Origin: Chloroflexota bacterium
GTDB taxonomy: Bacteria; Chloroflexota; Dehalococcoidia; SM23-28-2; RBG-16-64-32
Assembly (NCBI GenBank): GCA_022563285.1
Contig: JADFNQ010000029.1
Location: 1 to 10,228, forward strand
DNA length: 10,228 bases
Direction of reading: 5' to 3'
The notes under the pieces are model-generated. The model ran no database searches, had not been told where the DNA came from, and saw nothing but the letters and a program-made list of their open reading frames with translations. Of the stretch, positions 1 to 6,900 are shown piece by piece. Each line of letters opens with the position of its first letter. Position 1 is the first letter of the stretch. The position numbers and the translations under genes are program-made.

Positions 1-439
1 GCACGAAGCTCGGCGTACTGGCCGCCGCGGTCGCTAAGAATACGGAGGCGTAGTCGATGATGCTGTTCTGCTTGACGGCGGCGACCACCCCCAGGGTCAC
101 CCCCACCACCAGCGCGAACGTCAGCGCGAACAGGCCCAGGACAGCGGATACCTCCAACCCCTCCCGTATGATCTCCGTGACCGGCCTGTCCTGGTACTGG
201 AAGGACACGCCCAGGTCACCCTGGAGGGCGTTCCCGGAGAACGTGACGAACTGCCGCCACAGAGGCTCGTCCAGGCCGTACTTCGCCTCCAACTGCTCCC
301 GCAGCTCGGGCGAGATCGGGCGGCTCTTGGTGTCCCAGGGGCCACCCGGGACGAGGTGCATGAGGAGGAACGTAACCAGCGCCGCAAAGAAAATAACCGG
401 GGCCAGCCAGAGCAGCCGCCGGAAGATGTAGCCTATCAT
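1..439 (-). CDS. oppB: Oligopeptide ABC transporter permease OppB-like (partial, C-terminus beyond window)
   Basis: This is the inner-membrane permease subunit of a peptide importer of the OppB/DppB family; it would pair with an OppC-type permease outside the window. The 146 residues present show the family N-terminus: a first membrane helix (about residues 8-27), then the LVPGGPW segment where E. coli OppB has a similar APGSPF. Next come an EAKYGLDEP stretch, the GDLGVSFQYQDRPV block and a second helix followed by VAAVKQN. Recalled E. coli OppB shares nearly all of these. The ATG at 437-439 is the natural start because it opens the conserved first helix; only a weak purine-rich AAGAGCGAG precedes it. 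The gene lies 56 bases downstream of the oppA stop on the same strand, so the two form an operon, with a long hairpin in the gap. The rest of the protein runs off the left edge, so completeness cannot be judged. DppB or NikB is possible, but the OppA-like neighbour favours oligopeptides. Confidence 0.9.
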   Translation of the reverse strand, partial: MIGYIFRRLLWLAPVIFFAALVTFLLMHLVPGGPWDTKSRPISPELREQLEAKYGLDEPLWRQFVTFSGNALQGDLGVSFQYQDRPVTEIIREGLEVSAVLGLFALTFALVVGVTLGVVAAVKQNSIIDYASVFLATAAASTPSFV

Positions 440-452
440 GGCTCGCTCTTAG

Positions 453-483
453 GCTTGGGGGCTGCGCAACGCAGCCCCCAAGC
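453..483 (-). promoter_or_regulatory. Long perfect hairpin between oppA and oppB
   Basis: A 14-bp perfect inverted repeat (453-466 against 470-483) with a 3-base loop sits in the 56-base gap between the oppA stop and the oppB start. The arm GCTTGGGGGCTGCG pairs with CGCAGCCCCCAAGC. On the minus strand no T-run follows the stem, so it does not look like a full rho-independent terminator. Hairpins after a binding-protein gene commonly protect the upstream mRNA, or partly terminate, so that the binding protein is made in excess over the permease; this is the likely role. The stem ends only 13 bases from the oppB start codon and could also affect ribosome access. Confidence 0.7.
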
Positions 484-495
484 ACATACCGATGT

Positions 496-2202
496 CTAGT
501 TTTCTAGTATCGCCGTCTTCCAGTAGAAGTAGTCTCCCGGCTGGCCGTCGGCGGCGGTCATGATGAAGTTGCTCACGTACGGCTTGACCACCCACGTGGC
601 CTCTGCGGTGAACAGTGGGCAGACCACCACGTCCTCATCCAGGAGGATCCGCTCCGCCTCCTGCCACAGCTTGACCGCCTCGGCCGGATCGGACTCGTTC
701 AGCGCCTGGTCCACCGTGCTGTCGAACTCCGGGTTACTGTAGCCGCCGGTGTTCAGGACGCCTTCGGTCGTAAACGGGAGCAGCCAGTTCTCCGGGTGGT
801 GGTAGTCCTCGCCGAACCCGAGGAAGGCCAGGTCGTAGTTGCCCGTGAAGTACGTCTCCCCGAATGCGGGCGGGTCCAGGGCGTCAAGCTTCACGTCGAT
901 GCCCAGGTTCTCCTTCCACTGCCCCTGCAAGAACTCCGCTCGCGTCGAGTTGGGGTCCACGTTGGCGAAGCTCAGGCTGACGGACGGATTGGCCACCCTG
1001 CTGGGGTCCAGCACCAGATCCAGCGCGGAGTCGGGGTTGAACGCCAGGTCCTGGCCCCGGTCATCGACGAAGTAGGGGGCAAGCCCGCTGGGCAGCCAGG
1101 AAGTGGTCGGCACCCCCTGGCCCTGCTGAACCTCGCTCACCAGCGTCTCCCTGTCGATGGACTGACAGAACGCCTTCCGCGCCCCCATCTGGTCAAACGG
1201 TGGCTTCGACTGGTTGAACTGGAAGACGGTCGTCACGGCCAGAGGGACGCGCCGGAGCTCGTCCCGGTAGTCGTCATCAGCGGCTATTCGACGAAGGTCC
1301 GCCACGGGCACCGATACCGCGTCCAGGTCTCCCGCCAGGTAGGCGGAAAACGCCGTGTTCTCATCCTCGATGATCTGGAAGGTAACCCGGTCCAGGATGG
1401 GATCCATCTCCGCATCCCAGAAGTTCGGATTCTTCTCCAGGACGATGCTGCTACCGTGGTTCCACTCGGCCAGGCGGAAGGGGCCGCTGGCCACCAGGTT
1501 CCCCGCCTCAGTCCAGGTGGTGTTAGCGATATCTCCGTACTGCTCGATTACGTCCTGCCTCAGGGCAGAGGTGGGCCACAGGGCCATCAGGAGGTTGAAC
1601 GTGTTGGACTGCCGTGTGATCGTCACCTCCAGGGTGTAATCATCCACCGCTCTGACCTTCACCCCATCCTGAAGCTCCGTGATGGTCGCTTCGTCGGCGT
1701 CCTCAGCGAACGCCAGGTCGGCGCCGCCTACGATTATCTCAGCGTAGTAGGTAGCACCGTAGTAGGAGGCCAGTCGCGGATCCAGCAGACGCTTGATGGC
1801 GTAGACGAAGTCCTGGGCGGTGATCGGCTGGCCGTCCTCCCACACCGCGTCCTCACGCAGGTTGAAGGTGTAGGTGAGGCCGTCATCGCTGACGCCACCG
1901 TTCTCCTTGCTGGGCACCTCAACGGCCACATACGGCACCGGCTCGCCCGTTATCGGGTCGAAGCGCAGCAGCGTGGCGAAGACGTTCTTGGAGACCGTCA
2001 CCTCCGTCGCGAAGGCGGCGATGCCAGGGTCTATCGATTCCGGCTCGCCGTCCAGCCAGATCCGTAGGCTCTGGTCTTGGGCAAGATCGCCCGAAGCGAC
2101 TCCCCCTCCATCCCCGTTATTGCAGGCAGCAAGGCTCAGAAGCCCGACCATGGCCAGCAGCGTCGCGACTCCGACGTACCAGCGTGTAGATATCAGCCTC
2201 AT
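496..2202 (-). CDS. oppA: Oligopeptide ABC transporter substrate-binding lipoprotein (SBP family 5, OppA-like)
   Basis: This is the extracytoplasmic solute receptor that delivers peptides to the Opp permease. The protein has 568 residues, a usual length for the family. Residues 1-26 are a lipoprotein signal peptide ending in the canonical lipobox LAAC, with Cys27 as the lipid anchor, followed by a Gly-rich linker. The mature part carries the SBP_bac_5 hallmarks: a GEPESIDPG segment, DGLTYTFNLREDAVWEDG, TAQDFVYAIKRLLDP, a SGPFRLAEW block and a LEKNPNFWD block. The TYTF-LR-W-DG and TAQDFVY-RL-DP signatures are closest to OppA/MppA proteins as I recall them. A GGAGGG Shine-Dalgarno lies 5 bases before the ATG, which fixes the start. 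oppB follows on the same strand. I see no convincing sigma-70 promoter in the A+T-rich leader upstream, although an AACGGTT sequence occurs there twice. The true ligand cannot be read from sequence. Confidence 0.95.
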   Translation of the reverse strand: MRLISTRWYVGVATLLAMVGLLSLAACNNGDGGGVASGDLAQDQSLRIWLDGEPESIDPGIAAFATEVTVSKNVFATLLRFDPITGEPVPYVAVEVPSKENGGVSDDGLTYTFNLREDAVWEDGQPITAQDFVYAIKRLLDPRLASYYGATYYAEIIVGGADLAFAEDADEATITELQDGVKVRAVDDYTLEVTITRQSNTFNLLMALWPTSALRQDVIEQYGDIANTTWTEAGNLVASGPFRLAEWNHGSSIVLEKNPNFWDAEMDPILDRVTFQIIEDENTAFSAYLAGDLDAVSVPVADLRRIAADDDYRDELRRVPLAVTTVFQFNQSKPPFDQMGARKAFCQSIDRETLVSEVQQGQGVPTTSWLPSGLAPYFVDDRGQDLAFNPDSALDLVLDPSRVANPSVSLSFANVDPNSTRAEFLQGQWKENLGIDVKLDALDPPAFGETYFTGNYDLAFLGFGEDYHHPENWLLPFTTEGVLNTGGYSNPEFDSTVDQALNESDPAEAVKLWQEAERILLDEDVVVCPLFTAEATWVVKPYVSNFIMTAADGQPGDYFYWKTAILEN

Positions 2203-2440
2203 CTCATCCCTCCAGCTCGCCAGCCATTAGCTGAACCGTTTCTTAACCGACAATGGTAGTTACAATTAATGGATGAATAATCGGGCCCAACCGTTACAGG
2301 CTGCGGCCTAGGATTTTGACTAAGGTACGAAATCTGGAGGGGGAACGGAGGAACACTCCCCGGTAGCGGCCATCATACAGCCGCGCAGGGAGCGAGCAGA
2401 GGGTAGTTGAGGTTGGGAGGAGATGCCCGGCTGAGCGGGA

Positions 2441-2980
2441 CTACGTTGGGGAGGGCCGGTTCTGCGAGACCCGCAGGACAACGGGGAGGAGAAGCTCGAT
2501 AATGAGGACCGCGAGCCCGGCGCCGACAACGACATCGCCTATGCTGAACACCGGTAGCGGGCCCGGGGAATCCCAGGCGATACGGTCCGAGAGAAACTGC
2601 AGATGAGTTTCGCTCTCAGCCAGGAGGACGTTCTTAGTATCCGGCACCGAATCGCCCAGCTCCAGCTCCACCAGCTGGTCTCCGAGACCCGCCCTCTCTA
2701 AGTTGGCGGGTGAGATCGGCATGAGCCCCCCGTTGGTCACGATGGCCAGGAAGTTCAGTATCAACCCGGCGCCGATAACCAGGAAGCCCACCCGTCGCCA
2801 GTTCAGGACGAGGAACGCCAGCAGGAGGACGTAGGAAGCTGGGAAGGCGAACCTCCGCAGTACCCCGACATCCCCGAAGCCGACGTAGATGACGACCATC
2901 TGGGCTATGAACGCCAGAAGAACCAGCCACCCGAAGCGCAGATCAAGCTTCGGGAGGGCCAGACGCCATCGCTTCGTCAA
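2441..2980 (-). CDS. DUF5317 family integral membrane protein
   Basis: This is a 179-residue membrane protein of unknown function. Four hydrophobic helices are visible at about residues 19-35, 46-61, 64-82 and 147-168. An NGGLMPIS motif (83-90) follows the third helix and PVFSIGD (143-149) opens the fourth. From memory, the N-G-G-x-M-P and S-I-G-D motifs are the signature of DUF5317 proteins of Firmicutes and Chloroflexota. The only usable start in the frame is a TTG at 2978-2980, with an AGGG four bases upstream; the frame is open back to a stop at 3083-3085 but offers no other start before residue 28, inside the first helix. Family members as I recall them begin with a further short hydrophobic helix and a Gly-Gly pair, absent here. 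The 29-residue membrane ORF 73 bases upstream, in another frame, may share its promoter. Function is unassigned. Confidence 0.8.
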   Translation of the reverse strand: MTKRWRLALPKLDLRFGWLVLLAFIAQMVVIYVGFGDVGVLRRFAFPASYVLLLAFLVLNWRRVGFLVIGAGLILNFLAIVTNGGLMPISPANLERAGLGDQLVELELGDSVPDTKNVLLAESETHLQFLSDRIAWDSPGPLPVFSIGDVVVGAGLAVLIIELLLPVVLRVSQNRPSPT

Positions 2981-3053
2981 TATCCCTAGAGAGCTACTGG
3001 GGAACTGGAGCGGGACGATATTCGGTTTTGAGGGGCGATCACTCTTCGATCGT

Positions 3054-3143
3054 CTATCCCCAACGCACCGGTGCCGCCGTAGCTATCACCAGAGCGCCTA
3101 TGACCACTAGCGAATACGCTAGGTACAGTAGTCGCGCCTTCAT
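3054..3143 (-). CDS. Small single-helix membrane peptide (29 aa), hypothetical
   Basis: A 29-codon ORF with ATG at 3141-3143 and TAG at 3054-3056. The product starts MKARLLYLAYS, continues into a hydrophobic stretch rich in Val, Ile, Ala and Leu (about residues 10-24) and ends VRWG, the pattern of a one-pass small membrane protein. Support for translation is contextual: a purine-rich GGAGAAAGGGGGG lies just upstream of the ATG, and a good promoter (TTGACA, 17 bases, TATCAA) points at it with a predicted leader of about 40 bases. The DUF5317 gene follows on the same strand, so this may be the first gene of a two-gene unit. An alternative is that it is the displaced first helix of the DUF5317 protein, separated by frameshift or insertion. 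I recognise no family. Confidence 0.5.
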   Translation of the reverse strand: MKARLLYLAYSLVVIGALVIATAAPVRWG

Positions 3144-3179
3144 GGTACCCCCCTTTCTCCTTACGGATTCCCCTATTTA

Positions 3180-3219
3180 AGGGTATTCCATTGATACCCT
3201 AATATCATAGGGATGTCAA
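3180..3219 (-). promoter_or_regulatory. Sigma-70 promoter with overlapping operator-like palindrome
   Basis: On the minus strand a perfect -35 TTGACA (3214-3219) is followed after 17 bases by TATCAA (3191-3196, 4 of 6 consensus), giving a predicted start near 3184. A perfect 7-bp inverted repeat, AGGGTAT (3194-3200) and ATACCCT (3180-3186) with a 7-base centre, covers the -10 and the start site, as a repressor operator would. The spacer also holds a CCCTA/TAGGG pair. The promoter drives the 29-residue ORF and probably the DUF5317 gene. Confidence 0.7.
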
Positions 3220-3282
3220 GGGGGTGACGATAGAAATCTCTAAGAACCGGCGTGGAAAGGCGAGATTAGAGCCGTTATGGTC

Positions 3283-3302
3283 AATAAAATGCCGCCAGCG
3301 GC
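3283..3302 (-). terminator. Possible weak rho-independent terminator after the 96-aa gene
   Basis: About 50 bases past the stop of the 96-residue gene, the minus strand has a short GCCG/CGGC stem with loop CTGG (3291-3302), followed directly by ATTTTATT. The stem is only 4 bp, so it would be weak. It is the only T-rich stem tail in this gap of about 200 bases. Confidence 0.35.
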
Positions 3303-3351
3303 CTCTCCACGGGGCCAGCCCGGCGGCTAACGCCGTCCGCGCCTACCTAGC

Positions 3352-3642
3352 TCAGGCGCACCATTGTGCGACGGCAGGCTCTCCGGTCTCGCTGTCCGAA
3401 GGTATGTAGCGGATCAGGTGCAGATCAGAGCTGACACAGCCCCTGGCGAACACTTGATGCTCAAGGATAAGGGAGCCTGCGGAGCTGTCCAGGGGAGGCT
3501 GGGCACAGCTGCTCCCCTGGACAGCACAGGCAGTGATGGCGGAAGTGTTGTCCTGCGCCTCTGTGGACTGGAGCAGGGAGTTCTGCCCGGCTATCGCCGC
3601 CAGCAGAAGCGCTACAAACAGTACGAACAAACCTAGTCTCAT
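3352..3642 (-). CDS. Small exported Cys-containing protein (96 aa), hypothetical
   Basis: I recognise no family. The product starts MRLGLFVLFVALLLAAIAGQ, a short signal peptide with a possible signal peptidase I site after Ala18 (A-I-A before GQ). The mature part of about 78 residues is Ser- and Gln-rich at first and has four cysteines (39, 46, 69, 95), enough for two disulfides. The ATG at 3640-3642 has AGAGG seven bases upstream. The first 12 codons and the upstream block are a tandem duplicate of the 24-residue gene at 3731-3805: the starts share MRL-L-V--VAL-LA--AGQ. It lies between that gene and the DUF5317 unit, all on the minus strand. Control is probably through the three 11-bp repeats at 3677-3703. 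It might be a secreted effector, a signalling precursor or a small structural protein; nothing in the sequence decides. Confidence 0.6.
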   Translation of the reverse strand: MRLGLFVLFVALLLAAIAGQNSLLQSTEAQDNTSAITACAVQGSSCAQPPLDSSAGSLILEHQVFARGCVSSDLHLIRYIPSDSETGEPAVAQWCA

Positions 3643-3660
3643 TCGTCAACCTCTACGCCC

Positions 3661-3703
3661 AGTCTGCCAGGCCCCTCTCGCCAGAATCTCGCCGCAAACT
3701 CGC
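3661..3703 (-). promoter_or_regulatory. Three 11-bp-period direct repeats upstream of the 96-aa gene (SARP-type site)
   Basis: On the minus strand GGCGAGT, GGCGAGA and GGCGAGA recur with GCGAG at 3699-3703, 3688-3692 and 3677-3681, exactly 11 bases apart. Eight bases after the last heptamer (taken as GCGAGAG) comes CAGACT (3661-3666), placed as a poor -10. Known SARP regulators bind heptamers repeated every 11 bp, the last about 8 bp before the -10. The repeats are seen; the binding by the neighbouring BTAD protein is inferred. Confidence 0.55.
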
Positions 3704-3730
3704 CGGCTGGCATTCAAGCAGCCAATGGCC

Positions 3731-3805
3731 CTAGATGAACGCGCTCTGCCCCGCCACCATGGCCAGGGCCAGCGCTACCATCATGACCAGCAAACTGAGC
3801 CTCAT
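3731..3805 (-). CDS. 24-aa signal-peptide-like peptide, duplicate of the 96-aa gene start
   Basis: ATG at 3803-3805 and TAG at 3731-3733 define 24 codons. The product begins MRLSLLVMMVALALAMVAGQ and ends SAFI. It is a signal peptide with almost nothing behind it; if cleaved after Ala18, as is possible in the longer paralogue, it would release the hexapeptide GQSAFI. An almost ideal AGGAGG lies 6 bases before the ATG, better than that of the longer copy. The upstream repeat block is kept (40/43 identity to the other copy), and codon positions match the paralogue without gaps over the first 12 codons. It could be a functional mini-gene (signalling or membrane-active peptide) or a truncated relic of the duplication. 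It lies between the regulator terminator and the longer copy, on the same strand as both. Confidence 0.5.
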   Translation of the reverse strand: MRLSLLVMMVALALAMVAGQSAFI

Positions 3806-3823
3806 GTTTAACCTCCTGGCACC

Positions 3824-3866
3824 AGTGTGCCAGGCCCCACTCGCCAAAATCTCGCCGCAAACTCGC
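3824..3866 (-). promoter_or_regulatory. Three 11-bp-period direct repeats upstream of the 24-aa peptide (SARP-type site)
   Basis: The minus strand carries GCGAGTT, GCGAGAT and GCGAGTG with GCGAG at 3862-3866, 3851-3855 and 3840-3844, exactly 11 bases apart. CACACT (3824-3829) follows 8 bases after the last heptamer and would place transcription start near 3817, at the Shine-Dalgarno. A perfect 8-bp hairpin (3815-3822 with 3827-3834) overlaps this point, but only in this copy. The site lies about 70 bases downstream of the BTAD regulator stop. Confidence 0.55.
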
Positions 3867-3884
3867 TCACCACACCCAATAGGA

Positions 3885-3908
3885 AAGAGCGGCCTTTCGG
3901 CCGCTCTT
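3885..3908 (-). terminator. Terminator of the STAND-TPR-BTAD regulator gene
   Basis: A perfect 10-bp stem, AAGAGCGGCC (3885-3894) with GGCCGCTCTT (3899-3908), closes a GAAA tetraloop on the minus strand 31 bases after the regulator stop. The T-run after the stem is short (TTT, then CCTATT), so termination may be incomplete. It separates the regulator transcript from the small genes downstream. Confidence 0.7.
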
Positions 3909-3939
3909 GCTGGCGTCTGACGCTATCGCCGGAGCCGGG

Positions 3940-6900
3940 TCAGCGCTGGTCCCGGATTTGGCGACAGATCTCCTCGAACTCCGGGATCTCCTCTCCCCCA
4001 ACGCCCTCCGACACGATGTCCACGTACTTCCGGTAGCAGAACGCTGCCGCCTCCATCTGATCGGCCAGGATGTAGTTGCTCATGAGACGGTACCAGGCCG
4101 CCTCATTGTATTCGTCCAGTGTCAGGATCTTCTGGCACAGGTCAGCGCTGCGCTTGTACTCCTTTCGCTCCCTGTACGCTCCCGCCATGGCCGTGAGCAG
4201 CCGCATGTACTGCTCTTCCAGCTGCCAGCGCATACTCTCCACCCACTCCGAGTAGAACTCCTGGCCAAACTGGCCCGTATACAGCGCCAGCGCCTTCTCC
4301 ATGTGGGACATCGCCTCATCGCTCTCTGGCGATAGCCCCTCCGCCGGTCTCAGGGCCTCCTGGAACTCATCCACATCGAACCGGAAGCTGCCCTGCGGGT
4401 CCAGGATGTACGACCCGCTGTCCTTGGCGATGCACTCCGGATAGAGGGCCTGGCGCAGCCTGTACAGATTGGAATGGAACAGACTGCTGGTCTTCTCATC
4501 CGGCAGGTCCGGCCAGAGAGCGGCGACGATCTCCTCCTTCCGCAACGGCCTGCGGTTGCAGATGAAGAAGAAGAACATCTCCTTGCTCTTTTCACTCCGC
4601 CACTCCAGGTCCGTCACCTCCCGTCCGTTCATCTCCACCCGGAGGTGGCCGAACCCGTAGGCGGCAAGACCGGAGGCGGCCGCTTCCTGCTCAGCCGCCT
4701 GATCGCCGCTCCCGGCGGGCGCAGGCGCGGTGCTCTTGATGGCCTTTAGCATCCGTGCATAGTAACCGTCCGCCAGCTTGTTGGCCGCCGCGTACTGCAC
4801 CAGCAGGAGCGCCCGTCCCGCCTCCAGCTGAAGGAAGTGATCGTAGCCCAGCTCTTGAACCAGCTTGGCGGCGGCGTCCAGGCAATCTAGGGCCAGCCTC
4901 TTCCGCTTCAGGGAGAAGTAGACCTCCGCCAGATGGAAGTACGCCTTGGTAAGCTCGCGTTTGGCGTCGCCTTCCTTGAGAAGCTTGATCGCCCGCTCCA
5001 GAGAGGCGACGCCTTCCTTATGCTGGCCGCGATCGCGCTGGATAAGACCCATCGTGGTGCTGCAGATGCCCAGCTCGAAGACGCCGCCGCGCTCCTCGGC
5101 CTCCGCGGCGGCCTGCTTCACCGTAGCCTCGGCGTCGGCGATGTTGCCGCCCATCCGTTGAGCGTTGGCCAAACCATGAGTGATGTAGATGCTGAGATAG
5201 GCGTCGTCCACCTCACGGGCAAGGTCTAGTGCGCGGCGGAACTGTCCGATCGCCTCAGCGATCTGGCCGCGGTCGCGCTGGATGTCGGCCAGGGAGGTCA
5301 GCAGGTAAGCCTCGGCGTAGGTGCTGCCCCGCTGGCGGGCCTTCTTCAGGGCCTGACGGTTCACCTCTTCGGAGCGGTCAAACTCGCCCTGGAAGTAATA
5401 GAGCACCCCGAGGTTGGTGAGGGTCTGTATCAGCAGCTCGTCGTTGCCCAGCTTCAGCCAGCGGACGCGGGCCCGCTCCAGGTGACCGACCGCCTCGCCG
5501 AGGCGGCCCATGCTGAGCAGGGTAGTACCCAGCTGATCGCTGACGTGGGCGATGTTGAAGGCGTCGCCCTGGGCCTGGTATATCTCCAGCACCCCCTTCA
5601 GCTCCTTCAGCGCCTTGGCGAACTCGCCGCACATGCCGTGCGTGATCCCCAGCTCCTTGCGGGCCTCCGTCAGCACGGACATCGGCCCGTCGTGCTTCAG
5701 GAGCAGGGAACTGGCCCTGCTCAGCACCTCTTTCGCCTCGTGGTAAGCTCCCTTGAAGCGAAGGCACATCCCCTTGATGACCAGCGCCTCCGCCAGGGAG
5801 ACCCACTCCCCGTCCGCCTCGAAGTCCTGGATGGGACGGGCGAGGACGGCTAGGGCCTGGTCCAGCTGGTTCAGGTAGTGGAGGACGCGCGCCTTCCAGA
5901 CCACCAGCCTGGGCTGAGCGTCCAGCTCCTTCGCCGGGATCGACTCAAGCCAGTCCGCCAGGGTATCCCATCTCCCCTGCTCGAACAGCTCCCGGCCTAC
6001 GCGCTCGGTGACCTGGACGATGCGCCCCCAGGCCTCGGCCTGGAGGAGGTGGTATACAGCCTCCTCCCACCGGTGCTCCCGCTCGAACATGGCAGCGGCC
6101 TTATCGTTCAGCTCCGTGAAGCGCTGCGGCTCCTGCGTCCGCAGGCGGCTGACCAGAAAGGCTCTGAACAGCTTGTGATAGCGGTAACGCTGCTGGTCCA
6201 CGCCATCGCGGGCAACGAACAGGTTGCGCCGCTCCAGGTTGTTCAGCATCTCCTCGCTTCTCTCTATCCCCAGCAGCTCGTTCAGCCACTTGGCATCCAT
6301 CTCCCGGGGGACGGCGCTGCCCATGAGGAACTCCTGCACCTCCTCCGGCTGCACGCTGAACTGCTCCAGGCTGATGTACTGAAACAGCGTGTCCGAGGCC
6401 TTGATCTGGTCCAGCGATATCGAGGTTCGGGTGGCCTGCACCTTGTCCGCCATCAGGATAAGCGCTGCCGCCCAGCCCTCCGTCACATCCGCGAGGTGCT
6501 GCGCGTCATCGAGGGATATCTCTTTCTTCAACACCTCCCGGTAGAGCTGGGCAACCTCCTCGCAGGTGAAAGCGAAGTCCGACGCCGCCAGTGTGGCCAC
6601 CTCCTGACGTACGGTCAGCATGGGAAGGACGGCCACGTCCGGCTGGGTGCGAGTAGAGAGCACGAGGTGACAGTCGGCAGGCAGGCGGTACATCCAGCCC
6701 TCGAACACCTGCCGGAGCTCAGGGGTCGCCTCGTCTAAGTAGTGAAAATCGTCGAACACAAAGATGAACGGCTGGCCGACTTCCTGAACGGCTGCGACCA
6801 TGAGGTCCACCCACCGCTCCAGACTGACCTCTTCGCCACTGGTCAGGGCGTGCTCCACCTCTACTCCGAAGGCGGGGAACTGAACTCTGCCGCAGGCCAG

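Larger units (their letters stand above)
3608..3866 (-). repeat. Tandem duplication: cis block, leader and signal-peptide start (two 96-bp units)
   Basis: Bases 3608-3703 and 3771-3866 align without gaps at an offset of 163. By hand count identity is 40/43 in the upstream part (3661-3703 against 3824-3866), 7/18 in the leader next to the start codon, and 26/35 over the first coding bases. Each unit contains the upstream repeat block, the ribosome binding site and the first 12 codons of a small exported product. The two genes diverge after that point. Confidence 0.9.

Noticed and set aside
796..2067. Long 423-codon plus-strand open frame antisense to oppA
   Set aside because: It mirrors a codon-biased GC-rich gene, has no recognisable domain, and the opposite strand encodes a clear SBP family 5 lipoprotein with Shine-Dalgarno and lipobox.
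3224..3409. Possible 61-residue plus-strand ORF starting with GTG near GGGGG
   Set aside because: No domain or hydrophobic pattern, it runs antisense over the end of the 96-residue gene and the weak terminator, and no promoter points to it.
3661..3866. The 11-bp-spaced repeats considered as a CRISPR-like or minisatellite array
   Set aside because: Units are too short and only three per block, spacing is one helical turn, and both blocks sit at the same distance from a start codon, which fits protein binding sites better.
5878..6738. 286-codon plus-strand open frame antisense to the STAND regulator
   Set aside because: Leu/His/Gln-rich antisense shadow with no domain; the minus strand is a clear STAND-TPR protein throughout.
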